Shown here piece by piece: positions 6,474-7,798 of a DNA stretch of 7,798 nucleotides. The stretch comes from Nitrospirales bacterium (GTDB lineage: Bacteria > Nitrospirota > Nitrospiria > Nitrospirales > UBA2166): positions 1 to 7,798 of the forward strand of contig JAJDBL010000197.1 of assembly GCA_029261375.1 (NCBI GenBank), written 5' to 3'. Under the pieces are notes generated by a model. It saw nothing but the letters and a program-made list of their open reading frames with translations, searched no databases and was not told the DNA's origin. Position numbers and translations under genes: made by a program. The first letter of the stretch is position 1; every line of letters starts with the position of its first letter.

Positions 6474-7256
6474 ATGCAGTCCGCATATCATCAGTCTATG
6501 ATACTGGGACACCCGATTCATCGGTATGAGGAAGTGACCTCAACGAATCTCGTGGCCGCTGATCTTCTCCGCAACGGTGCGACCGAAGGGACGTTGGTCG
6601 TCGCGGACGGGCAGACCCAGGGCAGGGGACGCCTCGGTCGCGAATGGATCTCTCCCACTGGTGTCAATCTCTATTGTTCGTACATCCTCCGTGCGGGAGA
6701 TGCCGAATGGATTTCCTGGATCCCACTCATGGCGTCGATGGCCGTTGCCGCAGCTATTACAGGTGCCACTCGCGTCAATGCACGCATCAAATGGCCAAAC
6801 GATGTCTTGATCGATGGGAAAAAAGTGGCGGGTGTGTTGGCCGAAACGGTTTCTCCTCCGCAATCAATCTCTGATGCCGTGCAATTCGTGATTCTAGGAA
6901 TAGGAGTCAATGTAAATATTCCTGTCTCATCGCTGCCGGAATCGCTCCATGCAACGACGACCTCGTTAATGGAGCACGTCGGTGATGATCTGGATCGTGA
7001 TCAGTTGCTCACCGGACTCACCACAGAACTGGATGTACAGTATCGAAAGTACTGGGAGGGGCAACGCTTAGAGATTGTTCGTGAGTATCTGGCCATGTCC
7101 GACACCATCGGCAAGAAGGTGGTCGCGCACTTTCCCGTAGGCAGCCCCATGGAAGGCTGGGCAGATGGCATCGAGTTAGACGGGTCACTACGGCTACGAC
7201 GCGGCCAAGGGGGGCTGTCAACGATTCACAGTGCGGATATTGTGCATTTGAGGTAG
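6474..7256 (+). CDS. birA: Biotin--[acetyl-CoA-carboxylase] ligase, monofunctional
   Basis: Activates biotin with ATP to biotinyl-5'-AMP and transfers it to a lysine of biotin-dependent carboxylases such as the AccB subunit; cytoplasmic. The 260-residue protein begins almost directly with the catalytic domain: EEVTSTN (19-25), the biotin/ATP loop GRGRLGREW (50-58), KWPNDVLIDGKKVAGVLAE (106-124) and GIGVNVN (142-148). A C-terminal small domain (about 212-260) contains IGKKVV and the ADGIELDGSLRLR strand pair. It has no N-terminal winged-helix DNA-binding domain, so it should be a class I ligase and not a biotin-operon repressor. The gene follows nadC by 15 bases with a good AGGGAG site, so they are probably one operon. 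Its stop codon (7254-7256) is adjacent to, and perhaps part of, the inverted-repeat element that follows. Confidence 0.97.
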   Translation: MQSAYHQSMILGHPIHRYEEVTSTNLVAADLLRNGATEGTLVVADGQTQGRGRLGREWISPTGVNLYCSYILRAGDAEWISWIPLMASMAVAAAITGATRVNARIKWPNDVLIDGKKVAGVLAETVSPPQSISDAVQFVILGIGVNVNIPVSSLPESLHATTTSLMEHVGDDLDRDQLLTGLTTELDVQYRKYWEGQRLEIVREYLAMSDTIGKKVVAHFPVGSPMEGWADGIELDGSLRLRRGQGGLSTIHSADIVHLR

Positions 7257-7266
7257 AAAGCAAGGA

Positions 7267-7393
7267 AGTGGTCAGGAGTCAGTATTCAGCATTTCGGAAT
7301 GCATGAAAGTACGATGTGATGATCACGCTCTGCTTCTGTACGTTGATAACGGGATCTTAAATTCCAACTTCTGAATACTGACTCCTGACTACT
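7267..7393. repeat. Inverted-repeat (MITE-like or terminator-like) element between birA and coaX
   Basis: Two arms, 7267-7289 and 7371-7393, are reverse complements at 22 of 23 positions; the inner 19 bases (GTCAGGAGTCAGTATTCAG, 7271-7289) are perfect. They enclose 81 bases with no coding potential that I can see. Inside is a small hairpin, GCATT-TCGG-AATGC (7289-7302). This architecture fits a non-autonomous miniature transposable element or an intergenic repeat family, and the transcript could fold into a long stem that limits read-through from birA to coaX. No target-site duplication is obvious and no run of T follows, so both insertion and terminator roles are inferred. Confidence 0.75.
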
Positions 7394-7413
7394 AAATTCT
7401 ACCCTCGACCCCC

Positions 7414-7798
7414 ATGCTCCTCACAATCGACATTGGCAATACCAACATTATCGCCGGCGTCTTTGATGGCGACCGGCTGCTTGCCCACTGGCGGGTGGCC
7501 ACCGACTATGCGCGTACTGCCGATGAGTATGGCATTACATTTCTGGACGTGTTGAGTACCCGGGGGGTGGAAACCTCAATGATTCGTTCCGTCGCATTGT
7601 CCAGCGTGGTGCCGCCTCTGACGCCCGTGTTTGGAAAGATGTCACAGAACTATTTTCATACGTTGCCGTTGGTGGTGTCGTGCGAACTCGACACCGGCCT
7701 GACGTTCCAGTTTGATCAACCGCAAGAGATAGGATCTGATCGTATCGTCAACGCCTCTGCGGCCTATGCCCGGTACGGCGGCCCAATCATCATCGTCG
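7414..7798 (+). CDS. coaX: Type III pantothenate kinase (3' end beyond window)
   Basis: Phosphorylates pantothenate, the first step of coenzyme A synthesis; cytoplasmic. About 128 residues of the usual 255-260 are present, with the frame open to the window edge. The N-terminus MLLTIDIGNTNIIAGVFDGD carries the phosphate-binding DIGNTN of the ASKHA fold (residues 6-11). It is followed by ALSSVVPPLTPVF (61-73), and by QEIGSDRIVNASAAYARYGG at about 105-124, where GSDR corresponds to the GxDR signature holding the catalytic aspartate. CoaX enzymes are known for feedback insensitivity to CoA and a need for a monovalent cation, but neither can be read from this fragment. The start ATG has no Shine-Dalgarno sequence (upstream bases are ACCCTCGACCCCC) and lies only 20 bases after the inverted-repeat element. 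coaX next to birA is a recurrent bacterial arrangement. Confidence 0.95.
   Translation, partial: MLLTIDIGNTNIIAGVFDGDRLLAHWRVATDYARTADEYGITFLDVLSTRGVETSMIRSVALSSVVPPLTPVFGKMSQNYFHTLPLVVSCELDTGLTFQFDQPQEIGSDRIVNASAAYARYGGPIIIV

Noticed and set aside
6540..6910. Several 75-107 codon open frames on both strands inside birA
   Set aside because: birA is intact with all its motifs in one frame; the others are by-products of its codon usage.

Overview
The window looks like bacterial chromosome of moderate GC content, mostly conserved housekeeping genes in short transcription units. The protein sequences and the valS-nadC-birA-coaX order suggest an environmental Gram-negative lineage. The residues feel closest to Nitrospira/Nitrospirota, but that is an impression from memory and cannot be proven here.

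Layout. Positions 1-1008 hold the 3' part of a zinc-dependent alcohol dehydrogenase gene on the + strand, cut by the window edge. Positions 1009-1453 have no intact gene. They contain a broken GIY-YIG endonuclease-like gene (about 1080-1379) with two opposite frameshifts, bracketed by related short palindromic repeats (1023-1050, 1369-1396, 1401-1416). Two minus-strand genes follow: gpmA, cofactor-dependent phosphoglycerate mutase (1454-2203), and a small membrane-anchored YHS-like cysteine protein (2352-2612). Each has a plausible promoter. A divergent intergenic region (2613-2782) leads into a + strand run: valS (2783-5527), nadC (5589-6458), birA (6474-7256) and the start of coaX (7414 to the edge). 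A 127-bp element with long, almost perfect terminal inverted repeats (7267-7393) lies between birA and coaX.

How the genes fit together. valS charges tRNA-Val. nadC, birA and coaX serve three cofactors: NAD synthesis, biotin attachment and the first step of CoA synthesis. nadC and birA are 15 bp apart and probably co-transcribed. gpmA is central glycolysis/gluconeogenesis. The alcohol dehydrogenase and the YHS protein have no clear functional link to their neighbours.

I see no convincing new multi-gene system. The non-routine parts are two small repeat-bounded insertions: the decayed GIY-YIG unit and the birA-coaX inverted-repeat element. There are also start-region oddities: nadC looks leaderless, and coaX has no Shine-Dalgarno sequence beside the element.
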